Assembly: GCA_946186215.1 (NCBI GenBank)
Contig: CAMHMM010000014.1
Coordinates: 1 to 16,399, forward strand
DNA from: an uncultured Ruminococcus sp.
Lineage (GTDB): Bacteria; Bacillota; Clostridia; Oscillospirales; Ruminococcaceae
DNA: 16,399 bases
Direction: 5' to 3'
Shown here: piece by piece, positions 1 to 7,625 of the stretch
Numbering within the stretch: position 1 is the stretch's first letter
How the letters are laid out: the number at the start of each line of letters is the position of its first letter
Made by a program: the position numbers and the translations under genes
Notes under the pieces: generated by a model
The model's input: only the letters and a program-made list of their open reading frames with translations
The model's database searches: none
Told to the model about the DNA's origin: nothing

Positions 1-16
1 TTCTTTTTGCAAGCAT
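1..16 (-). CDS. hisF: Imidazole glycerol phosphate synthase cyclase subunit HisF, N-terminal fragment
   Basis: Only the first five codons and one base lie in the window. They read MLAKR, the near-invariant start of HisF (family N-terminus MLAKRIIPCLDV). An AAAGGAG ribosome binding site ends 5 nt before the ATG. HisF is the (beta/alpha)8 cyclase that partners HisH, making imidazole glycerol phosphate and AICAR from PRFAR and ammonia. Its place 24 nt after the preceding gene of the his operon supports the call. The identification rests on five residues plus context, so it is an inference that sequence to the left of the window would settle. Confidence 0.75.
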
Positions 17-40
17 ATAAACTCCTTTGTGTCATCCCGC

Positions 41-691
41 TTACTCGAGCTTGTTTTTGATATACTCGAAGTAAGCGATATCCATGATCTCGCCCTCATA
101 CCACTGCAGATCATCATCGCCGTACTTTACAAGGGGGATATATTCCGAACGGGCGGTCTGTGCAATCATCAGATTGAGGGATACGGCAAAATCCTTATCG
201 CTCACCTTTTTTCCGTTGGTCGTGCAGATGACCTCTTTGCCGTCATAGTCTCTCGAAATGTTATAATGCGACACGGCATCATTTTCAACAGAATAGGTCT
301 CCATGCTCAGAGGATAGGGCGCACCTTCGGTGTGGCCGTAGTAATTCATGCATATGATCTCGCGGTCGGGCTTTATATACTTTGTAAAGCCCCATACGCT
401 CATCACATTGAAGGAATATTTCTTCAGCGACTTGCCCACAGGCGTGTAAATATCAAGCATACCCAGATCATTATACGCCACCACGAGCTCATCTCTCTCG
501 TCGCCGATAAGATCGCCTATGTAAACACCCTGAAATTCCTTTTCATTTGCAAGGATGGACTTGTATTTCTTTCTGAACGAAGCGCTTATGTTCGCCTTTG
601 TTCCGACAGCGCCCGCATCCGTGCCAACAGCACATATGCCCGCTCCCATGATAAGAAGCGCCGCAGCTGCCGCAGCTGATCTGTGCTTCAT
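41..691 (-). CDS. Secreted protein of unknown function embedded in the his operon
   Basis: The 216-residue product is not a recognised histidine enzyme. Residues 1-28 form a Sec signal peptide: KHR, then an Ala/Leu-rich core, then small residues around AVG and AGA. There is no proper lipobox at Cys20 (AGIC), so the protein is probably released or loosely wall-bound. Residues 59-71 (GDLIGDERDELVV) resemble an acidic, calcium-binding FG-GAP/VCBS-like loop. The rest is soluble, with several aromatic residues (Tyr, Trp). The start is set by an AGGAGG site 9 nt upstream. The gene begins 15 nt after hisH and ends 24 nt before hisF, so it is almost certainly co-transcribed with them. Why an exported protein lies between two subunits of one cytoplasmic enzyme is unknown. 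The gene call is secure; the function is not. Confidence 0.85.
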   Translation of the reverse strand: MKHRSAAAAAALLIMGAGICAVGTDAGAVGTKANISASFRKKYKSILANEKEFQGVYIGDLIGDERDELVVAYNDLGMLDIYTPVGKSLKKYSFNVMSVWGFTKYIKPDREIICMNYYGHTEGAPYPLSMETYSVENDAVSHYNISRDYDGKEVICTTNGKKVSDKDFAVSLNLMIAQTARSEYIPLVKYGDDDLQWYEGEIMDIAYFEYIKNKLE

Positions 692-706
692 AATTTCCGC
701 CTCCTG

Positions 707-1309
707 TCACACTGTCAGTGATGCGAAGTTTCTGAGTATCTTAAGCCCGACCTCGCCGCTCTTTTCGGGGTGGAACTGTGCTCCGAAGATATGGCCTCTC
801 TGCACGAGTGCTGTGATATTGGCACCGTAATCCGTATATGCCGCAACGAATTCATCTGCGCACTGCGCCGCATAGGAATGGACGAAATAAACATATTCAT
901 CATCGCCCAGTCCTGCAAGCAGCGGGCATTCGTGGTTTTTTATCAGCCTGTTCCAGCCCATGTGGGGGATGTCCAGACCTTTAGGTGTCATGAGCCTGAT
1001 ATCGCCCTCTATGAGCCCCAGACCATCACATTCCTCGAATTCATATCCCTTTGAGAAGATCATCTGCATACCCAGACAGATGCCCAGAAACGGCTTCTTT
1101 TCAGCCTGAGTGCGTACTGTCCCCGTCAGTCCCGAAGCATCCAGCTTCTTCATTGCAGCAGGGAATGCTCCGACACCGGGCAGGATGATGCCGTCTGCCG
1201 CCTCGATCACAGCAGGATCGGAGGTGAGAGTACACTCTACATCAAGATATTTCAGCGCATTTTCAACGGAAAATATATTTCCTGCGCCGTAGTCTACGAT
1301 AGCTATCAT
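707..1309 (-). CDS. hisH: Imidazole glycerol phosphate synthase glutaminase subunit HisH
   Basis: HisH is a class I glutamine amidotransferase (200 residues, normal length). It hydrolyses glutamine and channels ammonia to HisF. The catalytic triad is visible: Cys78 in GICLGMQ, and His180 and Glu182 in QFHPEKSG. The oxyanion strand PGVGAF (44-49) and the opening IVDYGAGN are typical of the family. The ATG shares one base with the hisB stop (TAATG), so translation is probably coupled to hisB. The partner hisF lies one gene downstream, separated by the secreted-protein gene. In most operons hisA lies between or next to hisH and hisF; here hisA is not seen in the window. Confidence 0.97.
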   Translation of the reverse strand: MIAIVDYGAGNIFSVENALKYLDVECTLTSDPAVIEAADGIILPGVGAFPAAMKKLDASGLTGTVRTQAEKKPFLGICLGMQMIFSKGYEFEECDGLGLIEGDIRLMTPKGLDIPHMGWNRLIKNHECPLLAGLGDDEYVYFVHSYAAQCADEFVAAYTDYGANITALVQRGHIFGAQFHPEKSGEVGLKILRNFASLTV

Positions 1310-1887
1310 TATAACACACCCTTTGTGGAAAGCACTTCTCCGCCGTTTTGCTTTACAGCTTCTTTAAGCGAGTGAGCCAGCGCCTTGAAAAGTGCCTCTA
1401 TCTTGTGGTGATCATTTGCGCCGTACATACATTTCAGATGCAGGGTGATGCCCGCATTGAACGCAAATGCCCTCATGAATTCCTCAGTGAGGAAGTTGTC
1501 GAACTGCCCTGTGGACTGATTCGTGTAGGTGCAGTCATAGACCAGATAGGGGCGGTTGGAGATATCCAGTGAGCAGAAGCCCAGCGCCTCATCCATGGGG
1601 ATGTAGAAAGAGCCGTAGCGGTTTATCCCCTTCATATCGCCTATCGCCTGTCTGAACGCCTGCCCCAGCGCGATGCCCGTATCCTCAACGGTGTGATGGC
1701 CGTCCACATAGAGATCGCCTTTGACCCTGACCTTCATATCAAAGCCTGCGTGAACGCACAGGGCGGTGAGCATATGGTCAAAAAAGCCTATCCCCGTGTC
1801 GATCTCATTTTTGCCGCTGCCGTCAAGACAGAGGCTTATATCTATATCCGTTTCCTTTGTAGTGCGTTTTACTTCTCCGGTACGCAT
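1309..1887 (-). CDS. hisB: Imidazoleglycerol-phosphate dehydratase HisB
   Basis: This is the monofunctional dehydratase (192 residues) of the sixth step of histidine synthesis, converting imidazole glycerol phosphate to imidazole acetol phosphate. It lacks the N-terminal HAD phosphatase domain of the E. coli fusion. The manganese-binding motifs are intact: HHTVE at 64-68 in DGHHTVEDT and HHKIE at 160-164 in ANDHHKIEA. FFDHML at 35-40 is also typical. An AAAGGAG site precedes the ATG, which lies 24 nt after the hisC stop. A separate histidinol-phosphate phosphatase must exist elsewhere, since none is in this window. Confidence 0.97.
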   Translation of the reverse strand: MRTGEVKRTTKETDIDISLCLDGSGKNEIDTGIGFFDHMLTALCVHAGFDMKVRVKGDLYVDGHHTVEDTGIALGQAFRQAIGDMKGINRYGSFYIPMDEALGFCSLDISNRPYLVYDCTYTNQSTGQFDNFLTEEFMRAFAFNAGITLHLKCMYGANDHHKIEALFKALAHSLKEAVKQNGGEVLSTKGVL

Positions 1888-1911
1888 ATTAACTCCTTTG
1901 GTTTTCGGGAA

Positions 1912-2970
1912 CTATATAACTGAAAGAATATCCTCCAGTTCCTTCAGAAATGCCGCTGTTTCCTCTTCTGTCCCCACTGTTATCCTTATATAATTGCCCA
2001 TGCTCCTTACGGCGATATCCCTTTCGGCAAGCTTCTCGGTGATCATCACCGCTTTCTGCGTCCTGACGAAAATGAAATTCGCCTGTGAGCGGTATACCTT
2101 TTCGATCGCAAAATAATGCTGCGAAAGCTCCACAAGCTCGTCGCACAGCTTCTCGCGCCGCTCTTTTATCTCGGCAGTGCGGGCTTTTATCAGATCCTTG
2201 TGGGAAAGAAGCAGTGTTCCCAGCGCCTGTGTAACGGAGCTTACATTGTAAGGGGATTTTACAGCCCTGAGCATTTCAGTGATACGGGGCGAGGAAACCG
2301 CAAAGCCCAGTCTCAGCCCTGCCATGCCCATATTCTTTGATGCAGTGCGCAGCACGATGAGATTGTCGTGATCCTTTACATCATTCAGTATGCTCTCATC
2401 CCAGAAATCCATATAGGCCTCGTCGATTATGCACAGGCAGAAGACATTCTTAACCAGCCGCAGTATATCCTGCCGCCTTACGCCTATGGATGTGGGATTG
2501 CAGGGATTAGAGAAGATGACCGCCTTTACATCGGTGTTGTTGCATCTCTCTATCACCTTGGAGATATTTATTTTCAGGTCGTCCTCTTTCTGTATGGTGT
2601 CCACCCGAAGCTCCGAAAGCATACTGTAAAAGGCATACATGGAAAAGTCGGGAGATATGGTGAGGACCGTGTCGCCCTTTGCAAGAAATGCACCGAGGAT
2701 AAGCGAGATAAGCTCATCCGAACCGTTCCCCACGGTGCAGAGCTCTGCGGGGATTCCGTAGAAATCCGCAAATGCCGCCGTGAGCTTTTCCGCATAGGGA
2801 TCGGGATAGCGGTTGAATGCGGTATTTGCCACCGCCGCCTGTATCTCATCGGGGAATTCCTTTGAAAGATCAAAGGGCAGCTCATTTGAATCGAGCTTTA
2901 TCCTGCAGCTCGTTTCCGGCGGGATGTATGTATCTATCTTGCTCAGCTTTTTAGTAAGCTCGTATGACAT
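1912..2970 (-). CDS. hisC: Histidinol-phosphate aminotransferase HisC
   Basis: HisC is a fold-type I PLP aminotransferase (352 residues, usual length) that converts imidazole acetol phosphate and glutamate to histidinol phosphate. The PLP-binding lysine is Lys212 in ASKNMGMAGLRLG. Asp183 and Tyr186 in IIDEAYMDF and Asn158 in NPCNPT are the cofactor-binding positions. GNGSDELI (81-88) is the phosphate-binding turn. The Arg in YIRITVG near the C-terminus (residue 329) is the expected substrate-carboxylate position. The ATG has an AGGAAGG site 8 nt upstream and lies 30 nt after the hisD stop. No oddities were seen. Confidence 0.96.
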   Translation of the reverse strand: MSYELTKKLSKIDTYIPPETSCRIKLDSNELPFDLSKEFPDEIQAAVANTAFNRYPDPYAEKLTAAFADFYGIPAELCTVGNGSDELISLILGAFLAKGDTVLTISPDFSMYAFYSMLSELRVDTIQKEDDLKINISKVIERCNNTDVKAVIFSNPCNPTSIGVRRQDILRLVKNVFCLCIIDEAYMDFWDESILNDVKDHDNLIVLRTASKNMGMAGLRLGFAVSSPRITEMLRAVKSPYNVSSVTQALGTLLLSHKDLIKARTAEIKERREKLCDELVELSQHYFAIEKVYRSQANFIFVRTQKAVMITEKLAERDIAVRSMGNYIRITVGTEEETAAFLKELEDILSVI

Positions 2971-3000
2971 GGCAGTGACCTTCCTGAGTTTATTTCGGGC

Positions 3001-4299
3001 TTACCCGTTGAATCGTACCTTTATTGCATTAGCGTGTGCAGTGAGGCCTTCCTTTTCAGCCAGAGTGACTATGTCATCCTTAGCAGCCATGAGCGCCTGC
3101 TCGGTGTAGTACACGAACTGGGAGCGCTTTACAAAGCTGTTTACCGAAAGGGGCGAGAAAAATCTTGCCGTGCCGCTGGTGGGAAGAACATGATTGGGGC
3201 CTGCATAGTAGTCGCCAAGAGGCTCCGAGCTGTATTTTCCGAGGAATACCGAGCCTGCATTGTCTATCCTGCCTATATACTGCAGAGGATCGGCCACTTC
3301 AAGCTCCAGGTGCTCGGGTGCAAGGGCATTTGCAAGGTCGAATGCCTCATCGAGAGAGCGGGCAATGATTATCGCGCCGTAATTGTCGATGGACGCACGG
3401 ATGATATCCTTTCTTGCAAGGCTCTGCATCTGGCGCTCGATCTCCTGCGCGGTCTCTCCGGCTATTCTTTCACTCGTTGTGATAAGGATAGCGCTGGCGA
3501 TCTTGTCATGCTCTGCCTGAGACATAAGATCTGCCGCAAGGCATACGGGATCAGCCGTATCATCAGCCACTACGAGTATCTCGGAGGGGCCTGCGACCAT
3601 ATCAATATCGACTACGCCGTAAAGCAGCTTCTTTGCCGTGGCAACGAATATATTGCCGGGTCCTACGATCTTGTCCACACGGGGTATCTGCTCGGTGCCG
3701 TATGCAAGAGCGGCGATAGCCTGCGCACCGCCTGCCATGAACACTCTGTCCACACCTGCGACAGCAGCGGCCGTGAGTATTGCGGGGTTGGGCTTTCCGT
3801 CCTTTCCGGGAGGTGTCACCATTATGATCTCACCCACTCCTGCGATCTTCGCGGGAACTGCGTTCATGAGCACCGACGAGGGATATGCCGCAGTGCCGCC
3901 GGGCACATACAGGCCTACCCTGTGCAGACCTCTCACCCTCTGCCCCACTATGCAGCCATCGGCTCTGGTGTCGATAAAGCTCTGTTCCTTCTGGCGGTTG
4001 TGGAAATCAGAGATATTTTCCATAGCGCCAAGGAGCGCATTTACAAATTGCGGCTCCTTCTCGTTCATTTCCGTGAGAGCGTCGTTTATAACATCTCTGG
4101 GCACCTCGTAATAATCGGGGAGCCTGCCGTCGAACTTCTCGGTGTATTCATTCACGGCCTTGTCGCCGTTTGCGCGTACATTCTCGATTATATCCGAAAC
4201 GATCTGCGCTACCTTCTTGTCGGTCTCGCCGTTTCTCTGCTCGACCTGCTTTATAAATTCCTTTTCTGCCTTTCCGTCGGCAGTGATCATGCGTATCAT
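3001..4299 (-). CDS. hisD: Histidinol dehydrogenase HisD
   Basis: HisD (432 residues, full length) catalyses the last two NAD-dependent oxidations, from histidinol to histidine. The zinc ligands expected from the E. coli enzyme are all present: Gln261 and His264 (SQAEHDK), Asp363 (LGDYYAGPNH) and His422 (LTAHANA). The general acid/base pair is Glu329-His330 in APEHLE. The VPGGTAAYPSSVLMN segment (132-146) and GPGNIFVATAKKL (213-225) are family signatures. The first ATG is preferred: a GGAAAGG-like site lies 8 nt upstream, while Met4 has none. The gene starts 18 nt after the hisG stop. Confidence 0.97.
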   Translation of the reverse strand: MIRMITADGKAEKEFIKQVEQRNGETDKKVAQIVSDIIENVRANGDKAVNEYTEKFDGRLPDYYEVPRDVINDALTEMNEKEPQFVNALLGAMENISDFHNRQKEQSFIDTRADGCIVGQRVRGLHRVGLYVPGGTAAYPSSVLMNAVPAKIAGVGEIIMVTPPGKDGKPNPAILTAAAVAGVDRVFMAGGAQAIAALAYGTEQIPRVDKIVGPGNIFVATAKKLLYGVVDIDMVAGPSEILVVADDTADPVCLAADLMSQAEHDKIASAILITTSERIAGETAQEIERQMQSLARKDIIRASIDNYGAIIIARSLDEAFDLANALAPEHLELEVADPLQYIGRIDNAGSVFLGKYSSEPLGDYYAGPNHVLPTSGTARFFSPLSVNSFVKRSQFVYYTEQALMAAKDDIVTLAEKEGLTAHANAIKVRFNG

Positions 4300-4317
4300 A
4301 ATATCAGCCTTTCCGAT

Positions 4318-4971
4318 TCATGCCTTGTCCTGGCATCCGATAACGCCCTCAATGCCCGAGATAAGCTCCTCGATCTCGGCCTTGCGCATTTTCAGGCTTA
4401 CCATGTTGGCAATGAGCCTTGCGGATATGGGGCAAATGTATTCGTATACCTCGAGCCCGTTTTCTTTGAGCGTGGTTCCTGTTTCAACTATATCAACTAT
4501 CGCGTGGGAGAGCCCCAGAAGCGGTGCCAGCTCAACGCTGCCCTCTATCTTGACTATCTCCACATCCATGTTTTTCTTTTCAAAGAATCCCCTTGCCACA
4601 TTGGGGTACTTTGTGGCAATGGTGCGCACATGGGTGCCGCTGTAAAAATCCCCGCCTTTTTTGCCGGCAAGAGCAAAGCGGCATCTTCCGAAGCCAAGAT
4701 CCACCAGCTCGAAGAATTTTCCGTTCATTTCGATTATGGTATCCTTGCCCACAACGCCCAGATCGCAAACACCGTTTTCCACATAGGTGATCACATCGGC
4801 AGCCTTTGCGAGCACTACCTCTATGCTGTCCCCGACGGGGAGAATGAGCCTGCGTCCCTTTTCATGGACTGCCGTGCAGTCGTAACCCAGCTTTTCAAGC
4901 AGTGCCACAGTATCCTTTTCGAGCCTGCCCTTTGTAAGGGCGATCCTCAGCTTTCCTGTATTGTTATCCAT
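4318..4971 (-). CDS. hisG: ATP phosphoribosyltransferase catalytic subunit HisG, short form
   Basis: HisG commits PRPP and ATP to histidine synthesis and is the feedback-controlled step. The product (217 residues from the chosen start) is the short form. It lacks the C-terminal allosteric domain of the roughly 290-300-residue enzymes and therefore needs HisZ, encoded just upstream. The phosphoribosyl-binding motif IVETGTTL and the preceding EGSVELAP are intact, as is the N-terminal LRIALTKGRL. The first in-frame ATG is at 4986, only 4 nt after the hisZ stop and without a ribosome binding site. The ATG at 4971 has GGAGG spaced 5 nt and is chosen. If 4986 is used the protein gains MAEDK. Confidence 0.96.
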   Translation of the reverse strand: MDNNTGKLRIALTKGRLEKDTVALLEKLGYDCTAVHEKGRRLILPVGDSIEVVLAKAADVITYVENGVCDLGVVGKDTIIEMNGKFFELVDLGFGRCRFALAGKKGGDFYSGTHVRTIATKYPNVARGFFEKKNMDVEIVKIEGSVELAPLLGLSHAIVDIVETGTTLKENGLEVYEYICPISARLIANMVSLKMRKAEIEELISGIEGVIGCQDKA

Positions 4972-4990
4972 TTTATCCTCCGCCATTGTC

Positions 4991-6184
4991 TCAGTTTTCT
5001 ATTATCCTTACACTGTCCGAGACCACATGGACGGGCAGTCCCTTTTTCTTCGCATAAGCAAGTGTTTCGTCAAGAGTATCGAACACGCCGTTTTCGGCAC
5101 GCATACCCTTTGCGATAAGCTCGTCGGCATATGCAGCCGCCTTAGTTTCAAAGCCATCCTCGCCGTAGACCACAGCCTGTACGGTCTCAAGCTCAACAGG
5201 GTTGGTCTTCATCTCCGTGCGGGCTACAGAATCGGTATTGACCGCAAAGCCCGTAGCGGGAACATCAAGGCCGAAATCCGCAAGCAGCCTGTCATATCTT
5301 CCGCCTGAGAGCACTGCATCGCCGCAACCCTCTATATAACCCTTTACAACGATGCCCGTGTAATAATCCATGCGGTTTACAAGACCGAGATCTATCGTGA
5401 TGCCACCTGCACTTCCCATCGAAACCAGACGGGAATAGGTCTGCCTGAGATCATCGAGTGCAGCTGCCGCATCATCATCGCCTTCAGCGATCTTGTACGC
5501 CTTATCAAACACCTCTTCGCCGCCGAAAAGACGGGGAAGCTGCTTTAATGCACGAACTGCGGGAGTATCCTCAGCATTTTCGAGAAGATCGCCGAGTGCG
5601 GGGTAATTCTTGTACTCGATAAGGGAACGGATAGTCTCCACCGTGTCGCTGTCAAAGCCGGTCTTGGCGATAAGAGCCTTGAAAAAGCCGATATGACCGA
5701 GCTCCAGCCTGAACCCGCCTGTCCTGAAGGAGGAGAGGACACCGAGAGCCATGCCTAACATCTCAAGCTCTGCACGCCTTGTGCCTACGCCTATGAGCTC
5801 AATACCCGTCTGGCGTATCTCGTCGCGTCTGCCCCTCATTCCCGGGCGGTTGCGGAACACGCTCTGAGCGTAGCAAAGCCTGATGGGGATGCTGTGCTCA
5901 CGCAGTCTTGTCGCCGTCATGCGGGCGATGGGCATTGTGGAATCAGGGCGCACTACCATTAGCCTTGATTTGTTGTCCACAAGCTTATACATACTTTCCT
6001 GCGGGAAGTATCTTGATTTTGAGTCGAATACATCATAGAATTCAAGCCCGGGAGTTACTACCTCGGAATAGCCCTTTGCCTTGAAGCTCTGTATCAGGCG
6101 GTTCTCTACTGCCTTTACCGCAGCGCATTCCTCAAAGAGAAGGTCCCTTGTACCCTCGGGGGTGATAAGATCAAATCGGTTCAT
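4991..6184 (-). CDS. hisZ: ATP phosphoribosyltransferase regulatory subunit HisZ
   Basis: HisZ is a histidyl-tRNA synthetase-like protein without tRNA-charging activity that forms a hetero-octamer with short HisG and mediates histidine inhibition. Class II synthetase elements are visible in the 397-residue product: PEGTRD near residue 9, RPDSTMPIAR near 79-88, the motif-2-like FRNRPGMRGRRDEIRQ near 110-125, and YYTGIVVKGY and SGGRYDRLL in the second half. The length is that of HisZ, and co-location with short hisG rules strongly against a true HisRS. The ORF opens at ATG 6202, which has no ribosome binding site. The ATG at 6184 has TAGGA upstream and the expected MNRFDLITPEGTRD start. This is the first gene of the operon. 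Confidence 0.94.
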   Translation of the reverse strand: MNRFDLITPEGTRDLLFEECAAVKAVENRLIQSFKAKGYSEVVTPGLEFYDVFDSKSRYFPQESMYKLVDNKSRLMVVRPDSTMPIARMTATRLREHSIPIRLCYAQSVFRNRPGMRGRRDEIRQTGIELIGVGTRRAELEMLGMALGVLSSFRTGGFRLELGHIGFFKALIAKTGFDSDTVETIRSLIEYKNYPALGDLLENAEDTPAVRALKQLPRLFGGEEVFDKAYKIAEGDDDAAAALDDLRQTYSRLVSMGSAGGITIDLGLVNRMDYYTGIVVKGYIEGCGDAVLSGGRYDRLLADFGLDVPATGFAVNTDSVARTEMKTNPVELETVQAVVYGEDGFETKAAAYADELIAKGMRAENGVFDTLDETLAYAKKKGLPVHVVSDSVRIIEN

Positions 6185-6234
6185 CTCTATCCTACCTATC
6201 ATAATTTACTATATTAAAGCGTTACTATATTATC

Positions 6235-6266
6235 ATAATACCGTAGTACCATAATACCATAATAAA
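6235..6266. repeat. Four tandem 8-bp repeats overlapping the his -10 box
   Basis: On the plus strand the units are ATAATACC (6235-6242), GTAGTACC (6243-6250), ATAATACC (6251-6258) and ATAATAAA (6259-6266). The third unit contains the -10 box. Two further copies of TTACTATATTA (6206-6216 and 6222-6232) lie exactly 16 bp apart between the promoter and hisZ. A protein bound here would block transcription initiation. A TrpR-like HisR/YerC regulator, predicted for clostridial his genes, is one possible binder. That link is inference. Confidence 0.6.
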
Positions 6267-6279
6267 GATTGATTGTCAA
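6251..6279 (-). promoter_or_regulatory. Sigma-A promoter of the his operon
   Basis: Read on the minus strand, a perfect TTGACA (6274-6279) is followed after 17 nt by TATTAT (6251-6256). The expected transcript start is near 6244, about 60 nt before the hisZ ATG. The leader is too short for a T-box or peptide attenuator, so control is probably by a DNA-binding protein. Confidence 0.85.
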
Positions 6280-6288
6280 GTCAATCAA
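6269..6288. promoter_or_regulatory. Inverted repeat centred on the his -35 box
   Basis: TTGATTG (6269-6275), a 6-nt spacer, and CAATCAA (6282-6288) form a perfect 7-bp inverted repeat that covers the -35 hexamer. It is a candidate operator, separate from the adjacent tandem repeats. Confidence 0.45.
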
Positions 6289-6289
6289 A

Positions 6290-6598
6290 TATGAATTATA
6301 ATTTTTGTAAAAACCGCACAATTTTATACTGTTTCGGCCTGATTTTGTGACAATTGCGAGAATGCCCTTAATGAAAGATCCGGGCTTCGGCTGATGTCAG
6401 TTAACAGCAAAATGCACAAAATGCGTGATAAATACCTCTCTGTCACTGCTCACCCGATAACTTTCCTTTCAGCATAAATAAGGCGCTGATGCAGGCTTTC
6501 AGCCTGTTTTCCGCTATTAAATGACAAATAACACGGCCATTGCCTCCATATTTCTTTGTGCATTTTGTCATAATAAGCGCAAACAGGACATTTATAAC
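6290..6598. other. Intergenic region between the divergent his operon and the membrane-protein gene
   Basis: No protein gene is convincing in this stretch. It holds a small hairpin CAGGCT-TTC-AGCCTG at 6492-6506 followed by four T, resembling a weak plus-strand terminator with no visible upstream gene. It also holds a 13-bp inverted pair: CAAAATGCACAAA at 6408-6420 and its exact complement at 6555-6567. No known riboswitch or small RNA was recognised. Confidence 0.5.
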
Positions 6599-6627
6599 TT
6601 GCAATTATCCGCAAATAGCATTATAAT
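6599..6627 (+). promoter_or_regulatory. Sigma-A promoter of the membrane-protein gene
   Basis: TTGCAA (6599-6604), a 17-nt spacer and a perfect TATAAT (6622-6627) lie about 40 nt before the start codon of the next gene, giving a short leader. Confidence 0.75.
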
Positions 6628-6665
6628 GTATATGATGAGCATTTTACATCAAAGAGGTGCTGTAA

Positions 6666-7469
6666 ATGGTACGCAAATATACCACCGCATTTTTCAAGAT
6701 CGCGGTATTCATCTTCCTGTGCCTGTTCGTAAAGATACTGTCGCACAATGTGCTGCCCAAGGGCATCGACAATGCCGTTACAGCGGGCTTTTCCATCGTG
6801 TTCACCGTGCTTTTCCTCATCGGCGTGGAGGATAAGAAGCGCGACTTTCTCGCCCCCATGAACGGCGTGGACGGTATGACATTTACGGGAGTTATCGGGA
6901 TCGTTACGGTCGTTCTGCCTGTGGCGGTAGAGATCATCATCGGCAAGATGGAGCTTGACTACAAGCCCGATAATTTCGACTGGGTGCAGGTACTTTTATG
7001 CGGCTGCGAAGGCATATTCGTCGCAATGCTTGCATACGGTTACATATTCCACATCGTCAAGGAGGATTTCGGCAAGGTAGATGCCGCTGTCGTCTGCACA
7101 CTGATCGAGCTTATCTACACCGATATATTTATCTACGACTTTCTGCCGGATTTCGGTGATCTGCGTTTCGACTCCTTCGATGGTTTTCTCACCGTGGATC
7201 CCTCATCCATCGAAAACCGCTCCATGATCATGATACTCAATCTCGTGCTGTTCAGCGCGGTAGCATTCCTGCTAACATACCGATATGGCGATGTCCGCCC
7301 GATCGCGGTGTTCATGTTCATGCACTATGCATTCATATCCCTGCTGCCGATGGTGCTCACAGCAAAGCTGGGCAGCCGCCCGATGGTATCGGGAATGGAG
7401 CTCTACACCGGATTTTCCGTCAGCGTTCCCATGGCAGTGCTGATAATCTATCTCATCTTCACCATTTAG
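6666..7469 (+). CDS. Polytopic membrane protein, possibly a degenerate CPBP-like protein
   Basis: The 267-residue protein has about seven hydrophobic segments, roughly at 7-25, 37-54, 74-93, 108-131, 188-206, 214-234 and 246-266, separated by short charged loops. There is no signal peptide. The segment CGCEGIFVAMLAYGYIF (113-129) followed by a membrane stretch, and FMFMHYAF later, faintly recall CPBP intramembrane proteases. However, the EExxxR motif is incomplete, with a single Glu and no Arg, so catalytic activity is doubtful. An AGAGGTG site 8 nt upstream supports the ATG, and the gene has its own promoter. It appears monocistronic: galK starts 156 nt later. The gene call is good; the function is unknown. 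Confidence 0.85.
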   Translation: MVRKYTTAFFKIAVFIFLCLFVKILSHNVLPKGIDNAVTAGFSIVFTVLFLIGVEDKKRDFLAPMNGVDGMTFTGVIGIVTVVLPVAVEIIIGKMELDYKPDNFDWVQVLLCGCEGIFVAMLAYGYIFHIVKEDFGKVDAAVVCTLIELIYTDIFIYDFLPDFGDLRFDSFDGFLTVDPSSIENRSMIMILNLVLFSAVAFLLTYRYGDVRPIAVFMFMHYAFISLLPMVLTAKLGSRPMVSGMELYTGFSVSVPMAVLIIYLIFTI

Positions 7470-7625
7470 CACACTCTTATATTATAGCAGATGCAGCGGG
7501 GTAATGCAAGCAAAAATTGATCTGCTGTCAGAAAGCTGTCCGCAGACCGGTGTACAGATAAAAACAGGCTTTACCCTTACCGATAACCGTAAATAAATAT
7601 GATAAACCACGAAAAGGAGCATATT

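Noticed and set aside
3034..5118. 694-codon plus-strand open frame across hisD, hisG and hisZ
   Set aside because: It lies opposite three intact his genes. Its Cys/His/Tyr-rich product has no domain and there is no ribosome binding site. It is a long antisense frame created by codon bias.
4991..6184. True histidyl-tRNA synthetase
   Set aside because: The class II core fits HisRS, but the gene leads a his operon directly before a short-form hisG, which requires HisZ, and the protein has HisZ length.
6203..6250. T-box or histidine attenuator leader for the his operon
   Set aside because: The predicted leader is about 60 nt, with no T-box sequence (TGGNACCGCG type), no run of His codons and no terminator pair.
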